Source: a gamma proteobacterium L18 (lineage in GTDB: Bacteria; Pseudomonadota; Gammaproteobacteria; Pseudomonadales; Pseudomonadaceae). From it: a stretch of 46,925 bases of DNA. Positions 36,697 to 45,170 of the stretch are shown here, piece by piece (the first letter of the stretch is position 1; each line of letters starts with the position of its first letter). Both the position numbers and the translations under genes were made by a program. The DNA lies in contig KI547164.1 of NCBI GenBank assembly GCA_000497835.1, positions 197,235-244,159 on the forward strand. Reading direction: 5' to 3'. The notes beneath the pieces are model-generated. The model had not been told where the DNA came from. It did no database searches and saw nothing but the letters and a program-made list of their open reading frames with translations.

Positions 36697-36753
36697 GCCT
36701 GGGACTTCTTTGGTGGGTACCTGACCAGTCTCTCCAAGAAGCCACATGGTGGC
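36665..36753 (-). ncRNA. predicted small RNA divergent from pcaR
   Basis: A complete minus-strand transcription unit with no coding frame of note: -35 TTGACC (36783-36788), 17-base spacer, -10 TACCTT (36760-36765; TATACC overlaps it), start expected near 36753, and a very strong terminator with an 11-base stem ACGGCCTTGCC/GGCAAGGCCGT and six T residues at 36665-36696. The roughly 85-90-base product can also pair CTTCTTGG with CCAAAGAAG. The PcaR operator lies just upstream of its -35. I cannot match it to a named RNA, and its targets are unknown. Confidence 0.6.
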
Positions 36754-36790
36754 AGTGGAAAGGTATAAGCAACCAGGCGAATGGTCAATT

Positions 36791-36822
36791 GCGATTATCG
36801 GCCAATCGTTCGATAATCGCCC
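36791..36822. promoter_or_regulatory. PcaR operator (inverted pair) in front of pcaR
   Basis: GCGATTATCG (36791-36800) and CGATAATCGC (36811-36820) are perfect inverted arms 10 bases apart. GTTCGATAATCGCCC (36808-36822) matches 14 of 15 positions of the P. putida PcaR site as I remember it (GTTCGATAATCGCAC). The operator sits between the small RNA promoter and the pcaR promoter (TTGACG at 36823-36828), so PcaR could control both. Confidence 0.8.
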
Positions 36823-36890
36823 TTGACGGACGCTTGTCGCGCACTGGCAGGATGCTCCCGCGTACAGATTGACCATGCAAAGGACCCGGA

Positions 36891-37733
36891 ATGAACGATC
36901 AACTGCGCAATTCATTCACCTCATTGGCCCCGCCCATCGTGGCGTCCCCGGCCAAGCGTATCCAGGCGTTCGCCGGCGATCCGGACTTCATGACCTCGCT
37001 GGCGCGCGGCCTTGCCGTGGTGCAGGCGTTCCAGGAGCGCAAGCGCCACCTGACCATCGCCCAGATCAGCCACCGCACCGAAATCCCCCGCGCCGCCGTG
37101 CGCCGCTGCCTGCACACGCTGATCAAGCTGGGCTACGCCACCACCGACGGGCGCACGTATTCACTGCTGCCCAAGGTGCTGACCCTTGGCCACGCCTACC
37201 TGTCGTCGACGCCGCTGGCCGTGACCGCCCAGCCTTACCTGGACAGCATGAGTGAGCAGCTGCACGAAGCCTGCAACATGGCCACGCTGGAAGGTGACGA
37301 CATCCTCTACATTGCTCGTTCGGCCACCACCCAGCGCCTGATCTCGGTGGACCTGGCGGTGGGCGGGCGGCTGCCGGCCTATTGCACCTCCATGGGCCGC
37401 ATCCTGCTGGCGGCGCTGGACGACGTGACCCTCAAGGACTACCTGGACAACGTCGACCTCAAGCCCAAGACCAGCCGCACCCTGACCACCCGCGAAGCGC
37501 TGCTCGAATGCCTGCAACTGGTGCGCCAGCAGGGCTGGTGCATCGTCGACCAGGAACTGGAGCAGGGTTTGCGCTCCATCGCCGTGCCGGTCTACGACGC
37601 CTCGGGGCAGGTGCTGGCCGCGCTCAACGTCAGCACCCACGCCGGCCGCGCCAGCCGCACGGAGCTGGAACAGCGCATCCTGCCGATCATGCTCAACGCC
37701 AGCCGCGACTTGAGCGCGCAATTGTTCTCGTGA
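36891..37733 (+). CDS. pcaR: PcaR, IclR-family regulator of the pca genes
   Basis: A 280-residue activator that responds to beta-ketoadipate and switches on pca genes; in the family it also represses itself. An N-terminal winged helix-turn-helix (about 33-95, MTSLARGLAVVQAF then ISHRTEIPRAAVRRCLHTL) and an IclR effector domain with GRILLAAL and the QGWCIVDQELEQGLRSIAVPV segment are seen. Long stretches are identical to P. putida PcaR as I recall; the first 20 residues differ and are shorter. AAGGA precedes the ATG. Its operator lies 70 bases upstream. Confidence 0.96.
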   Translation: MNDQLRNSFTSLAPPIVASPAKRIQAFAGDPDFMTSLARGLAVVQAFQERKRHLTIAQISHRTEIPRAAVRRCLHTLIKLGYATTDGRTYSLLPKVLTLGHAYLSSTPLAVTAQPYLDSMSEQLHEACNMATLEGDDILYIARSATTQRLISVDLAVGGRLPAYCTSMGRILLAALDDVTLKDYLDNVDLKPKTSRTLTTREALLECLQLVRQQGWCIVDQELEQGLRSIAVPVYDASGQVLAALNVSTHAGRASRTELEQRILPIMLNASRDLSAQLFS

Positions 37734-37749
37734 ACCCTTCGGCGGTTGC

Positions 37750-37764
37750 TGTGCGATAAACGCA
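37750..37764. promoter_or_regulatory. PcaR box upstream of pcaK
   Basis: GTGCGATAAACGCAC matches the remembered PcaR site at 13 of 15 positions and is itself a GTGCG/CGCAC dyad. It lies 17 bases after pcaR and 250 bases before pcaK. Confidence 0.65.
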
Positions 37765-37821
37765 CAGATATACCAATAGCGAATTGCGCCGCGTTGCGGC
37801 GCTGATTAATGTCGCCCGCAC

Positions 37822-37842
37822 AGGTCGAGCCCGCCTCGACCT
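37822..37842. repeat. perfect 8-base hairpin in the pcaK leader
   Basis: AGGTCGAG and CTCGACCT pair around CCCGC, followed by AATAATAAAG. It is in the 281-base pcaR-pcaK gap; no T-run, so more likely a leader stem than a terminator. Confidence 0.55.
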
Positions 37843-37870
37843 TCCAATAATAAAGTGCAGAGGTTGACCC

Positions 37871-37930
37871 ATGACTCGATACCCTTCCGTGCGCCCGCAC
37901 CTGCTCCAGCGATCTACTCGCAGAGCCTGA
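37871..37930 (+). CDS. possible 19-residue leader peptide
   Basis: ATG at 37871 with GAGG eight bases upstream encodes MTRYPSVRPHLLQRSTRRA. It is arginine-rich and ends 84 bases before pcaK. The ribosome-binding site and position, just after a hairpin, would suit a leader peptide; chance is the main alternative. Confidence 0.25.
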   Translation: MTRYPSVRPHLLQRSTRRA

Positions 37931-38014
37931 TCCCCGTCCAACCACTATGCTTTTGAGTGTGCAGGTCCAGTACCGGCATACGTGCTCCTGCGCGTCCTTT
38001 GCGGAATAAAAACA

Positions 38015-39361
38015 ATGAATAGTCCACACGCTGCTGTAGGGAACTGCCTTGATGTGCAGTCCTTCATCAATAACCAACCCCTGTCGCGTTACCAGTGGCG
38101 GGTGGTGATCCTGTGTTTCCTGATCGTCTTCCTCGACGGCCTGGACACCGCCGCGATGGGCTTCATTGCCCCGGCGCTGTCCCAGGACTGGGGCATCGAC
38201 CGCGCCAGCCTTGGCCCGGTGATGAGTGCCGCGCTGATCGGCATGGTATTCGGCGCCCTGGGGTCCGGCCCGCTGGCCGACCGTTTCGGCCGCAAAGTAG
38301 TGCTGGTCGGCGCGGTGCTGTTGTTCGGTGCCTTCAGCCTGGCCTCGGCCTACAGCGGTAACGTCGACCAACTGCTGGTGTTGCGCTTCCTCACCGGCCT
38401 GGGCCTGGGCGCCGGCATGCCCAACGCGACCACGCTGCTGTCCGAATACACCCCCGAGCGCTTCCGCTCGCTGCTGGTCACCAGCATGTTCTGCGGCTTC
38501 AACCTGGGTATGGCCGGTGGTGGTTTCATCTCCGCCAAGCTGATCCCGGCCTACGGCTGGCATAGCCTGTTGCTGATCGGTGGCCTGCTGCCGATCGTGC
38601 TGGGCGTGGTGCTGCTGGTGTGGCTGCCTGAATCGGCGCGGTTCCTGGTGGTGCGCAACCGCGGCACGGACCGCATTCGCAAGACCCTGGCCCCCATCGC
38701 CCCGGCCGTGGTGGCCGAGGCCGGCAGCTTCAGCGTGCCTGAGCAGAAGACCGTGAAGGGCCGCAACGTGCTGGCGGTGATCTTTTCGGGCACCTACAGC
38801 GTCGGCACCTTGCTGCTGTGGCTGACGTATTTCATGGGCCTGGTGATCGTCTATCTGTTGACCAGCTGGCTCCCTACCCTGATGCGCGACAGCGGCGCCA
38901 GCATGGAGCAGGCCGCCTTCATCGGCGCGCTGTTCCAGTTCGGTGGCGTATTGAGCGCGGTCGGCGTGGGCTGGGCCATGGACCGTTTCAACCCGCACAA
39001 GGTTATCGGTACCTTCTACCTGCTGGCGGGCGTGTTCGCCTACGCCGTGGGCCAGAGCCTGGGCCACATCACCGTGCTGGCGACCCTGGTACTGGTGGCG
39101 GGCATGTGCGTGAACGGCGCGCAATCGGCGATGCCGTCGCTGGCCGCACGCTTCTACCCCACCCAGGGCCGCGCTACCGGCGTATCGTGGATGCTGGGCA
39201 TTGGCCGCTTCGGTGCCATTTTGGGTGCCTGGATGGGCGCGACCCTGCTGGGCCTGGGCTGGAACTTCGAGCAGGTGCTGACCGCCCTGGTGATCCCGGC
39301 GGCGTTGGCCACCACGGCCGTGGTCATCAAAGGCATGGTCAGCCACGCTGACGCCACGTAA
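38015..39361 (+). CDS. pcaK: PcaK, 4-hydroxybenzoate/protocatechuate permease
   Basis: A 448-residue MFS transporter of the aromatic acid:H+ symporter group with 12 expected spans. The aromatic-acid transport motif DGLDTAAMGF is in the first span, the MFS loop motif GPLADRFGRKVVL follows, and PESARFL lies after the sixth span. It imports 4-hydroxybenzoate across the inner membrane and helps chemotaxis to it in P. putida. The ATG at 38015 gives the normal length; upstream the site is only GCGGAA, so initiation may be weak. It lies just behind pcaR, as in P. putida. Confidence 0.95.
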   Translation: MNSPHAAVGNCLDVQSFINNQPLSRYQWRVVILCFLIVFLDGLDTAAMGFIAPALSQDWGIDRASLGPVMSAALIGMVFGALGSGPLADRFGRKVVLVGAVLLFGAFSLASAYSGNVDQLLVLRFLTGLGLGAGMPNATTLLSEYTPERFRSLLVTSMFCGFNLGMAGGGFISAKLIPAYGWHSLLLIGGLLPIVLGVVLLVWLPESARFLVVRNRGTDRIRKTLAPIAPAVVAEAGSFSVPEQKTVKGRNVLAVIFSGTYSVGTLLLWLTYFMGLVIVYLLTSWLPTLMRDSGASMEQAAFIGALFQFGGVLSAVGVGWAMDRFNPHKVIGTFYLLAGVFAYAVGQSLGHITVLATLVLVAGMCVNGAQSAMPSLAARFYPTQGRATGVSWMLGIGRFGAILGAWMGATLLGLGWNFEQVLTALVIPAALATTAVVIKGMVSHADAT

Positions 39362-39375
39362 GCCGAGCAGGGCTT

Positions 39376-39468
39376 CTGTAGGAGCGGACTGTGTCCGCGA
39401 ATGCATCGCCGCAGTGTCCCTGATACACCGCAGCGTTTGCTTCGCGGGCACCGCCCGCTCCTACACAG
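39376..39468. repeat. REPIN (GTAGGAGC-type)
   Basis: CTGTAGGAGCGG...CCGCGAA pairs with TTCGCGGG...CCGCTCCTACACAG around a 45-base centre, between pcaK and the pcaF promoter. Confidence 0.83.
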
Positions 39469-39524
39469 AGGGTGTTGTCAGCATGAGATAGCAAGGCAAG
39501 GATTGGTTCGGTGATCGCACACAA

Positions 39525-39539
39525 GGTCGATTATCGGAT
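39525..39539. promoter_or_regulatory. PcaR-like box upstream of pcaF
   Basis: On the minus strand ATCCGATAATCGACC matches the remembered PcaR site at 11 of 15 positions, with the whole CGATAATCG core. It lies about 110 bases before the pcaF ATG. Confidence 0.55.
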
Positions 39540-39646
39540 TGTTTCACCAAAACCGGCAGCTTAATCTGCTACCCATTCTGGCGTGCCCCTCGCGCCTTTT
39601 TTATTCTGAGCTGCCACCGCTCACGGCCATTACCAGGAGAAGATTG

Positions 39647-40849
39647 ATGCGTGAAGTATTCATCTGCGACGCGATTCGCACCCCCATTGGCCGTTTCGGC
39701 GGTGGCCTGTCCACCGTGCGTGCCGACGACCTGGCGGCTGCGCCGATCAAGGCCCTGATGGAACGCAACCCGCAAGTCGACTGGACCGCGGTGGACGAAG
39801 TGTTCCTGGGCTGCGCCAACCAGGCCGGCGAAGACAACCGCAACGTGGCGCGCATGGCGCTGCTGCTGGCGGGCCTGCCGGAAAGCATCCCCGGCGTCAC
39901 CCTGAACCGCCTGTGCGCCTCGGGCATGGACGCCATTGGCACCGCCTTCCGCGCCATCGCCAGCGGCGAAATGGAGCTGGCCATCGCTGGCGGCGTCGAG
40001 TCGATGTCCCGCGCCCCGTTCGTGATGGGCAAGGCTGACGCGGCGTTCTCGCGCAACATGAAGCTGGAAGACACCACCATCGGCTGGCGCTTCATCAACC
40101 CGCTGATGAAAGCCCAGTACGGCGTGGACGCCATGCCACAGACCGCCGACAACGTCGCCGACGACTATAAAGTCTCGCGCGCTGACCAGGACGCCTTCGC
40201 CGTGCGCAGCCAGCAGCGCACCGCCGCCGCCCAGGCCGCCGGCTACTTCGCCGAAGAAATCGTGCCGGTGCGTGTTGCCCACAAGAAGGGTGAAACCATC
40301 GTCGACACCGACGAGCACCCACGTGCCGACACCACCCTGGAAACCCTGGCCAAGCTCAAACCGGTCAATGGCCCGGACAAGACCGTCACCGCTGGCAACG
40401 CCTCGGGCGTCAACGACGGTGCCGCAGCGCTGATCCTGGCTTCGGCCGAGGCGGTCAAGAAACACGGCCTCACGCCACGTGCCCGCGTACTGGGCATGGC
40501 CAGCGCCGGTGTGGCTCCGCGCGTGATGGGTATCGGCCCGGTGCCTGCGGTACGCAAACTGATCGAGCGCCTGGGCGTGGCGGTCAACGATTTTGACGTG
40601 ATCGAACTCAACGAAGCCTTCGCCAGCCAAGGTTTGGCGGTGATGCGCGAACTGGGCCTGGCCGACGACGCCCCGCAGGTCAACCCTAACGGCGGCGCCA
40701 TTGCCCTGGGCCACCCGCTGGGCATGAGCGGTGCGCGTATCGTCATGACCGCCTTGCACCAGCTGGAAAAAACCGGCGGCAAGAAAGGCCTGGCGACCAT
40801 GTGCGTCGGCGTCGGCCAAGGCCTGGCACTGGCCATCGAACGCGTCTGA
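39647..40849 (+). CDS. pcaF: beta-ketoadipyl-CoA thiolase (PcaF)
   Basis: A 400-residue thiolase that splits beta-ketoadipyl-CoA to succinyl-CoA and acetyl-CoA, the last step of the pathway. The acyl-enzyme cysteine is in [11 protein letters not shown] (C90), the active-site His in [19 protein letters not shown], and the second Cys in [15 protein letters not shown] precedes ATG 39647, and the longer frame is rejected because it crosses the PcaR box region. The CoA-transferase genes pcaIJ needed before this step are not in the window. Confidence 0.96.
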   Translation: MREVFICDAIRTPIGRFGGGLSTVRADDLAAAPIKALMERNPQVDWTAVDEVFLGCANQAGEDNRNVARMALLLAGLPESIPGVTLNRLCASGMDAIGTAFRAIASGEMELAIAGGVESMSRAPFVMGKADAAFSRNMKLEDTTIGWRFINPLMKAQYGVDAMPQTADNVADDYKVSRADQDAFAVRSQQRTAAAQAAGYFAEEIVPVRVAHKKGETIVDTDEHPRADTTLETLAKLKPVNGPDKTVTAGNASGVNDGAAALILASAEAVKKHGLTPRARVLGMASAGVAPRVMGIGPVPAVRKLIERLGVAVNDFDVIELNEAFASQGLAVMRELGLADDAPQVNPNGGAIALGHPLGMSGARIVMTALHQLEKTGGKKGLATMCVGVGQGLALAIERV

Positions 40850-40864
40850 TACAGAGCAGTCCGG

Positions 40865-40925
40865 TTACCCGAAATGCCCACCGGCCTCCACGCAAGGCCG
40901 TTGGGCTTTCGGGTAATTGTTTTGT
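40865..40925. terminator. long near-perfect hairpin between pcaF and pcaT
   Basis: TTACCCGAAA-GCCCA-CGGCC and GGCCG-TGGGC-TTTCGGGTAA pair over about 20 base pairs with one bulge and one mismatch around a nine-base loop, then TTGTTTTGTT. It should end most transcripts from pcaF or attenuate pcaT. Confidence 0.75.
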
Positions 40926-40984
40926 TGGATGGGGTTGTTACGGTATATGTCTAGACTGTTCCAACCTTATCGAGTGATAAAAAC

Positions 40985-42274
40985 ATGACAACAACTCATT
41001 ACACCGGCGAAGAGCGCAGTAAACGCATCTTTGCAATCGTCGGCGCTTCCTCGGGCAACCTGGTCGAATGGTTCGACTTCTATGTGTATGCCTTCTGCGC
41101 GATTTATTTCGCACCGCATTTCTTCCCGTCCGCCGATGCCACCGTGCAGTTGCTCAACACCGCAGGCGTGTTCGCGGCCGGGTTCCTGATGCGTCCCATC
41201 GGCGGCTGGATCTTTGGCCGCGTGGCGGACCGTCACGGGCGCAAGAACTCCATGATGATCTCGGTGCTGATGATGTGCGCCGGCTCCCTGGTCATCGCCT
41301 GCCTGCCGGGCTATGAAAGCATCGGCCTGTGGGCCCCGGCCTTGCTGCTGTTGGCGCGCCTGTTCCAGGGCCTGTCGGTGGGTGGCGAGTACGGCACCAC
41401 GGCTACTTATATGAGTGAAGTGGCCCTGCGCGGCCAGCGCGGCTTCTTCGCCTCGTTCCAGTACGTGACCCTGATCGGCGGCCAGTTGCTGGCCGTGCTG
41501 GTGGTGGTGATCCTGCAACAAGTGCTCAGCGAAGACGAACTGCGTGCCTGGGGCTGGCGCATTCCCTTCGTGGTCGGCGCCATCGCCGCGGTGATTTCGC
41601 TGCTGCTGCGTCGCACCCTCAAGGAAACCACCAGCGCCGAAACCCGTCAGGACAAGGACGCCGGCAGTATCGTCGGGCTGTTCCGCAATCACACGCCGGC
41701 CTTCATCACCGTGCTGGGCTACACCGCCGGCGGCTCGCTGATTTTCTACACCTTCACCACCTACATGCAGAAGTACCTGGTGAACACCGCCGGCATGACC
41801 GCCAAGACCTCCAGCTTCGTGATGACCGGCGCGCTGTTCTTCTATATGTGCATGCAGCCGCTGTTCGGCATGCTGGCGGACAAGATCGGCCGTCGTGCAT
41901 CCATGCTGTGGTTCGGTGCCCTGGGCACGCTGTTCACCCTGCCGATCCTGCTGGTACTGAAAACCGTGACCAGCCCGTTCCTGGCGTTCGTGCTGATTAC
42001 TCTGGCCCTGGCCATCGTCAGCTTCTACACCTCGATCAGTGGGCTGGTGAAAGCCGAGATGTTCCCCCCGCAAGTGCGCGCTCTGGGCGTGGGCCTGGCC
42101 TACGCGGTGGCCAACGCCATCTTTGGCGGTTCGGCGGAATTCGTCGCCTTGAGCTTCAAGTCCGGCGGTAACGAAAACGCATTCTATTGGTACGTGACGA
42201 TCATGATGGCCATTGCCTTCCTGTTCAGTCTGCGCCTGCCCAAGCAGCCGTCGTACCTGCATCACGATCACTGA
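40985..42274 (+). CDS. pcaT: PcaT, MHS-type dicarboxylic acid transporter
   Basis: A 429-residue metabolite:H+ symporter (MHS branch of the MFS). [16 protein letters not shown] in the first span, [19 protein letters not shown] in the first cytoplasmic loop and [13 protein letters not shown] are family signatures. In P. putida PcaT takes up beta-ketoadipate and related dicarboxylates. It is separated from pcaF by a strong hairpin, so it may also have its own promoter. Confidence 0.92.
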   Translation: MTTTHYTGEERSKRIFAIVGASSGNLVEWFDFYVYAFCAIYFAPHFFPSADATVQLLNTAGVFAAGFLMRPIGGWIFGRVADRHGRKNSMMISVLMMCAGSLVIACLPGYESIGLWAPALLLLARLFQGLSVGGEYGTTATYMSEVALRGQRGFFASFQYVTLIGGQLLAVLVVVILQQVLSEDELRAWGWRIPFVVGAIAAVISLLLRRTLKETTSAETRQDKDAGSIVGLFRNHTPAFITVLGYTAGGSLIFYTFTTYMQKYLVNTAGMTAKTSSFVMTGALFFYMCMQPLFGMLADKIGRRASMLWFGALGTLFTLPILLVLKTVTSPFLAFVLITLALAIVSFYTSISGLVKAEMFPPQVRALGVGLAYAVANAIFGGSAEFVALSFKSGGNENAFYWYVTIMMAIAFLFSLRLPKQPSYLHHDH

Positions 42275-42282
42275 TCCAGCCA

Positions 42283-42307
42283 GCGCGCGCCCAAAGTGGG
42301 CGCGCGC
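42283..42307. repeat. 11-base perfect GC hairpin before pcaB
   Basis: GCGCGCGCCCA and TGGGCGCGCGC pair around AAG, ending four bases before the AAGGAAGG ribosome-binding region of pcaB. It resembles a terminator stem with a short CTTT tail and may act as an attenuator or processing stem. Confidence 0.65.
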
Positions 42308-42322
42308 CTTTAAGGAAGGTTT

Positions 42323-43687
42323 ATGAGCGAGAGACCGAGCAACCAGCTGTTCGATGCCTACTTCAGCGCCGATGCCATGCGCGATATTTTCAGCGACCGT
42401 GGCCGTCTGCAGGGCATGCTCGACTTCGAAGCGGGCCTGGCCCGTGCCGAGTCCCGGGCCGGGGTGATTCCTGCTGATGCCGTGGCGCCCATCGAAGCGG
42501 CCTGCCAGGCCTCGCTCTACGATTACCAGGCGCTGGGCCAGGCCATTTGCAGCGCGGGCAACTCGGCCATCCCGTTGGTCAAGATGCTCGGCAAGCAGAT
42601 CGCCAGCCAGGCGCCCGAAGCCGAACGCTATGTGCACCTGGGTGCCACCAGCCAGGACGTGATGGACACGGGCCTGGTGCTGCAATTGCGTGACGCGCTG
42701 CACCTGATGGAAACTCGCCTGGCCGTGCTGGGCGACTCACTGGCCCGCCAGGCCGAACGCTACAAGGCCACGCCACTGGCCGGTCGCACCTGGTTGCAAC
42801 ATGCCACGCCCGTGACCCTGGGCATGAAAATCGCCGGCTGGTTGGGAGCTGTCACCCGCAGCCGCCAACGCCTGCAAGAACTCAAGCCGCGCCTGTTGGT
42901 GCTGCAATTCGGTGGTGCTTCCGGCTCCCTGGCCGCATTGGGTGCCAACGCCTTGCCAGTCGCCGAAGCCCTGGCGCAAGAGCTGCAACTGACCCTGCCC
43001 GAGCAGCCCTGGCACACCCAGCGCGACCGCCTGGTGGAGTTTGCCTCGGTGCTGGGCCTGATCGCCGGTAGCCTGGGCAAGCTGGGCCGTGACGTGAGCC
43101 TACTGATGCAGACCGAAGCCGCCGAAGTCTTCGAACCGTCGGCGCCCGGCAAGGGCGGTTCGTCCACCATGCCGCACAAGCGCAACCCGGTGGGCGCCGC
43201 CGTGCTCATCGGCGCCGCCACCCGCGTACCGGGCCTGGTGTCGACGATGTTCGCCGCCATGCCTCAGGAACACGAGCGCAGCCTGGGCCTGTGGCACGCC
43301 GAGTGGGACACCCTGCCGGACATCTGCTGCCTGGTGGCCGGTGCCCTGGAACAGGCGCAACTGTTCGCCGACGGCCTGGAAGTGGACGCCGCGCGCATGC
43401 TCAAGAACCTCGACCTGACCCAGGGCCTGGTGTTGGCCGAAGCGGTCAGCATCGTCCTGGCCCAGCGCTTGGGTCGCGATGCCGCGCACCATCTGCTGGA
43501 ACAGTGCTGCAAACGCGCCGTGGCCGAAAAGCGCCATCTGCGCGCGGTGCTGGGCGACGAGCCGAAGGTGACTGCCGAACTTTCCGCGGACGAGCTTGAT
43601 CGTCTACTCGACCCCGCGCACTACCTGGGCCAGGCACAAGCCTGGGTCGAGCGTGCCGTGGCTGAACATTCCCGTTTTAGTGCCTGA
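42323..43687 (+). CDS. pcaB: 3-carboxy-cis,cis-muconate cycloisomerase (PcaB)
   Basis: A 454-residue enzyme of the fumarase/aspartase superfamily that cyclises 3-carboxymuconate to 4-carboxymuconolactone in protocatechuate breakdown. The superfamily signature GSSTMPHKRNPVGA is clear (about 280-294), and the HLGATSQDVMDTG segment (about 101-113) contributes to the active site. AAGGAAGG precedes the ATG. It is 48 bases after pcaT, followed by pcaD after 11 bases. The ring-cleaving dioxygenase pcaGH is not in the window. Confidence 0.95.
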   Translation: MSERPSNQLFDAYFSADAMRDIFSDRGRLQGMLDFEAGLARAESRAGVIPADAVAPIEAACQASLYDYQALGQAICSAGNSAIPLVKMLGKQIASQAPEAERYVHLGATSQDVMDTGLVLQLRDALHLMETRLAVLGDSLARQAERYKATPLAGRTWLQHATPVTLGMKIAGWLGAVTRSRQRLQELKPRLLVLQFGGASGSLAALGANALPVAEALAQELQLTLPEQPWHTQRDRLVEFASVLGLIAGSLGKLGRDVSLLMQTEAAEVFEPSAPGKGGSSTMPHKRNPVGAAVLIGAATRVPGLVSTMFAAMPQEHERSLGLWHAEWDTLPDICCLVAGALEQAQLFADGLEVDAARMLKNLDLTQGLVLAEAVSIVLAQRLGRDAAHHLLEQCCKRAVAEKRHLRAVLGDEPKVTAELSADELDRLLDPAHYLGQAQAWVERAVAEHSRFSA

Positions 43688-43698
43688 GGAGAACCGTT

Positions 43699-44493
43699 GT
43701 GGGCAAGATTCAACTCGCTGATGGTGAACTGAACTACCAACTCGATGGCCCGGCAGATGCGCCGGTGCTGGTGATGTCCAACTCCCTGGGCACGTCCCTG
43801 GAAATGTGGGACACGCAGATCGCCGGCCTGACCCAGCACTTTCGCGTGCTGCGCTACGACACCCGTGGCCATGGCGGTTCGCTGGTCACCGAGGGCCCGT
43901 ACAGCATCGAGCAACTGGGCGGCGACGTGATTGCCCTGCTGGACGCCCTGCACATCGAACGCGCGCATTTCTGCGGCCTGTCCATGGGCGGCCTGATTGG
44001 CCAGTGGCTGGGCATCAACGCCGGTGAGCGCCTGAACCGCCTGATCGTCTGCAACACTGCAGCCAAGATCGGCAACCCGGACGTGTGGAACCCACGTATC
44101 GAGATGGTGCTGCGCGACGGCCAGGCCGCCATGGTCTCGCTGCGTGATGCATCCATCGCCCGCTGGTTCACCCCGGACTACGCCGAGGCCAACCCGGCCG
44201 AAGCCAAGCGCATCACCGACATGCTGGCGGCCACCTCGCCGCAAGGCTACGCCGCCAACTGCGGCGCCGTGCGTGACGCCGATTTCCGCGAGCAGCTGGG
44301 TGCCATCAAGGTCCCGACCCTGGTCATCGCCGGCACGGGCGACGCGGTCACCACCCCGGCTGACGGTCGCTTCCTGCAAGAAAACATCAAGGGCGCCGAG
44401 TACACCGAGTTCTACGCGGCGCACCTGTCCAACGTACAGGTTGGCGAACCCTTCACCCAGCGCGTGCTGGATTTCCTGCTGGCCAAACACTGA
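43699..44493 (+). CDS. pcaD: beta-ketoadipate enol-lactone hydrolase (PcaD)
   Basis: A 264-residue alpha/beta hydrolase that opens the enol-lactone to beta-ketoadipate. The nucleophile elbow CGLSMGGLIG has Ser95, the acid is in VIAGTGDAVTTP, and the likely histidine is in YAAHLSNVQ near the C-terminus; RYDTRGHGGS is the usual oxyanion-side segment. The start is GTG with GAGGAGA upstream. It is 11 bases behind pcaB and 17 before pcaC, a tight operon. Confidence 0.94.
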   Translation: MGKIQLADGELNYQLDGPADAPVLVMSNSLGTSLEMWDTQIAGLTQHFRVLRYDTRGHGGSLVTEGPYSIEQLGGDVIALLDALHIERAHFCGLSMGGLIGQWLGINAGERLNRLIVCNTAAKIGNPDVWNPRIEMVLRDGQAAMVSLRDASIARWFTPDYAEANPAEAKRITDMLAATSPQGYAANCGAVRDADFREQLGAIKVPTLVIAGTGDAVTTPADGRFLQENIKGAEYTEFYAAHLSNVQVGEPFTQRVLDFLLAKH

Positions 44494-44510
44494 TAGTCGA
44501 GGAGTCATCC

Positions 44511-44903
44511 GTGGACGAGAAAGAACGCTACAACGAAGGCATGAAAGTTCGCCGCGCGGTGCTGGGCGACGCCCACGTGGACCGCAGCCTGACCAACATC
44601 ACCGAGTTCAACGGTGAGTTCCAGGAAATGATCACCCGTCACGCCTGGGGTGACATCTGGACCCGTCCGGGCCTGCCGCGTCACACCCGCAGCCTGATCA
44701 CCATTGCCATGCTGATCGGCATGAACCGCAATGAAGAACTCAAGCTGCACCTGCGTGCCGCCGCCAACAACGGCGTCACCCGTGCCGAGATCAAGGAAGT
44801 GCTGATGCAGAGCGCGATCTACTGCGGCATTCCGGCAGCCAACGCCACCTTCCACTTGGCCGAGTCGGTGTGGGATGAGCTGGGCGTCGAATCGCGCGAA
44901 TAA
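44511..44903 (+). CDS. pcaC: 4-carboxymuconolactone decarboxylase (PcaC)
   Basis: A 130-residue AhpD-fold enzyme that decarboxylates 4-carboxymuconolactone to the enol-lactone that PcaD opens. Family features are GDAHVDRSLTNITEF at the start, TRPGLPRHTRSLITIAMLIG in the middle and HLRAAANNGVTRAEIKEVLMQ with the conserved histidine. GTG start with GAGGAG upstream. It is the last gene of pcaBDC and is followed by a strong terminator. In some bacteria pcaD and pcaC are fused; here they are separate. Confidence 0.95.
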   Translation: MDEKERYNEGMKVRRAVLGDAHVDRSLTNITEFNGEFQEMITRHAWGDIWTRPGLPRHTRSLITIAMLIGMNRNEELKLHLRAAANNGVTRAEIKEVLMQSAIYCGIPAANATFHLAESVWDELGVESRE

Positions 44904-44923
44904 TCGCGACGGTTGAAAAGCAG

Positions 44924-44955
44924 AAAGGGCGATGAGAAATCATCGCCCTTTTTTT
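44924..44955 (+). terminator. intrinsic terminator of the pcaBDC operon
   Basis: Perfect 12-base stem AAAGGGCGATGA/TCATCGCCCTTT around GAAA, followed by more T residues. Confidence 0.94.
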
Positions 44956-44976
44956 GCTTGGATTTGCGTTGTCTGC

Positions 44977-45145
44977 TTCCCGGGCAGAGCCCGGTCCTAC
45001 ACCGTTCGGCCAATGGGGGTCAGGCAGACCAAGCGATCCGCCTTGGTGGCATTACAGATAGACCTGCTGTGCCTCCAGAGGCTAAACGCTTTGCTTCACT
45101 GGCACCCATGGGCCGACCGGTGTAGGACCGGGCTCTGCCCGGGAA
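44977..45145. repeat. 169-base MITE-like palindrome with 28-base perfect ends
   Basis: The ends (44977-45004 and 45118-45145) are exact reverse complements of 28 bases, starting TTCCCGGGCAGAGCCCGG; the pairing resumes inward with CGGCC and GGCCG. The centre holds no gene. A third copy of the end lies at 46888. It occupies the gap between the convergent pcaC and porin genes. Confidence 0.8.
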
Positions 45146-45170
45146 CCAGGCGCCGCAGTCCCAACCCGAA

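Larger units (their letters stand above)
36345..36890. other. 546-base region between the small gene and pcaR
   Basis: This gap holds the extended -10 promoter, a predicted small RNA with its terminator, and the PcaR operator. No protein-coding frame here has a convincing ribosome-binding site or family resemblance. Confidence 0.55.

Noticed and set aside
37592..39451. A 619-residue minus-strand frame opposite pcaK
   Set aside because: It is antisense to pcaR/pcaK, very rich in Gln/His/Gly/Ala as expected of GC-rich shadow frames, and has no family motif.
40967..42703. A 578-residue minus-strand frame opposite pcaT
   Set aside because: Same shadow composition (Gln/His/Gly-rich), fully opposite real genes, no ribosome-binding site.
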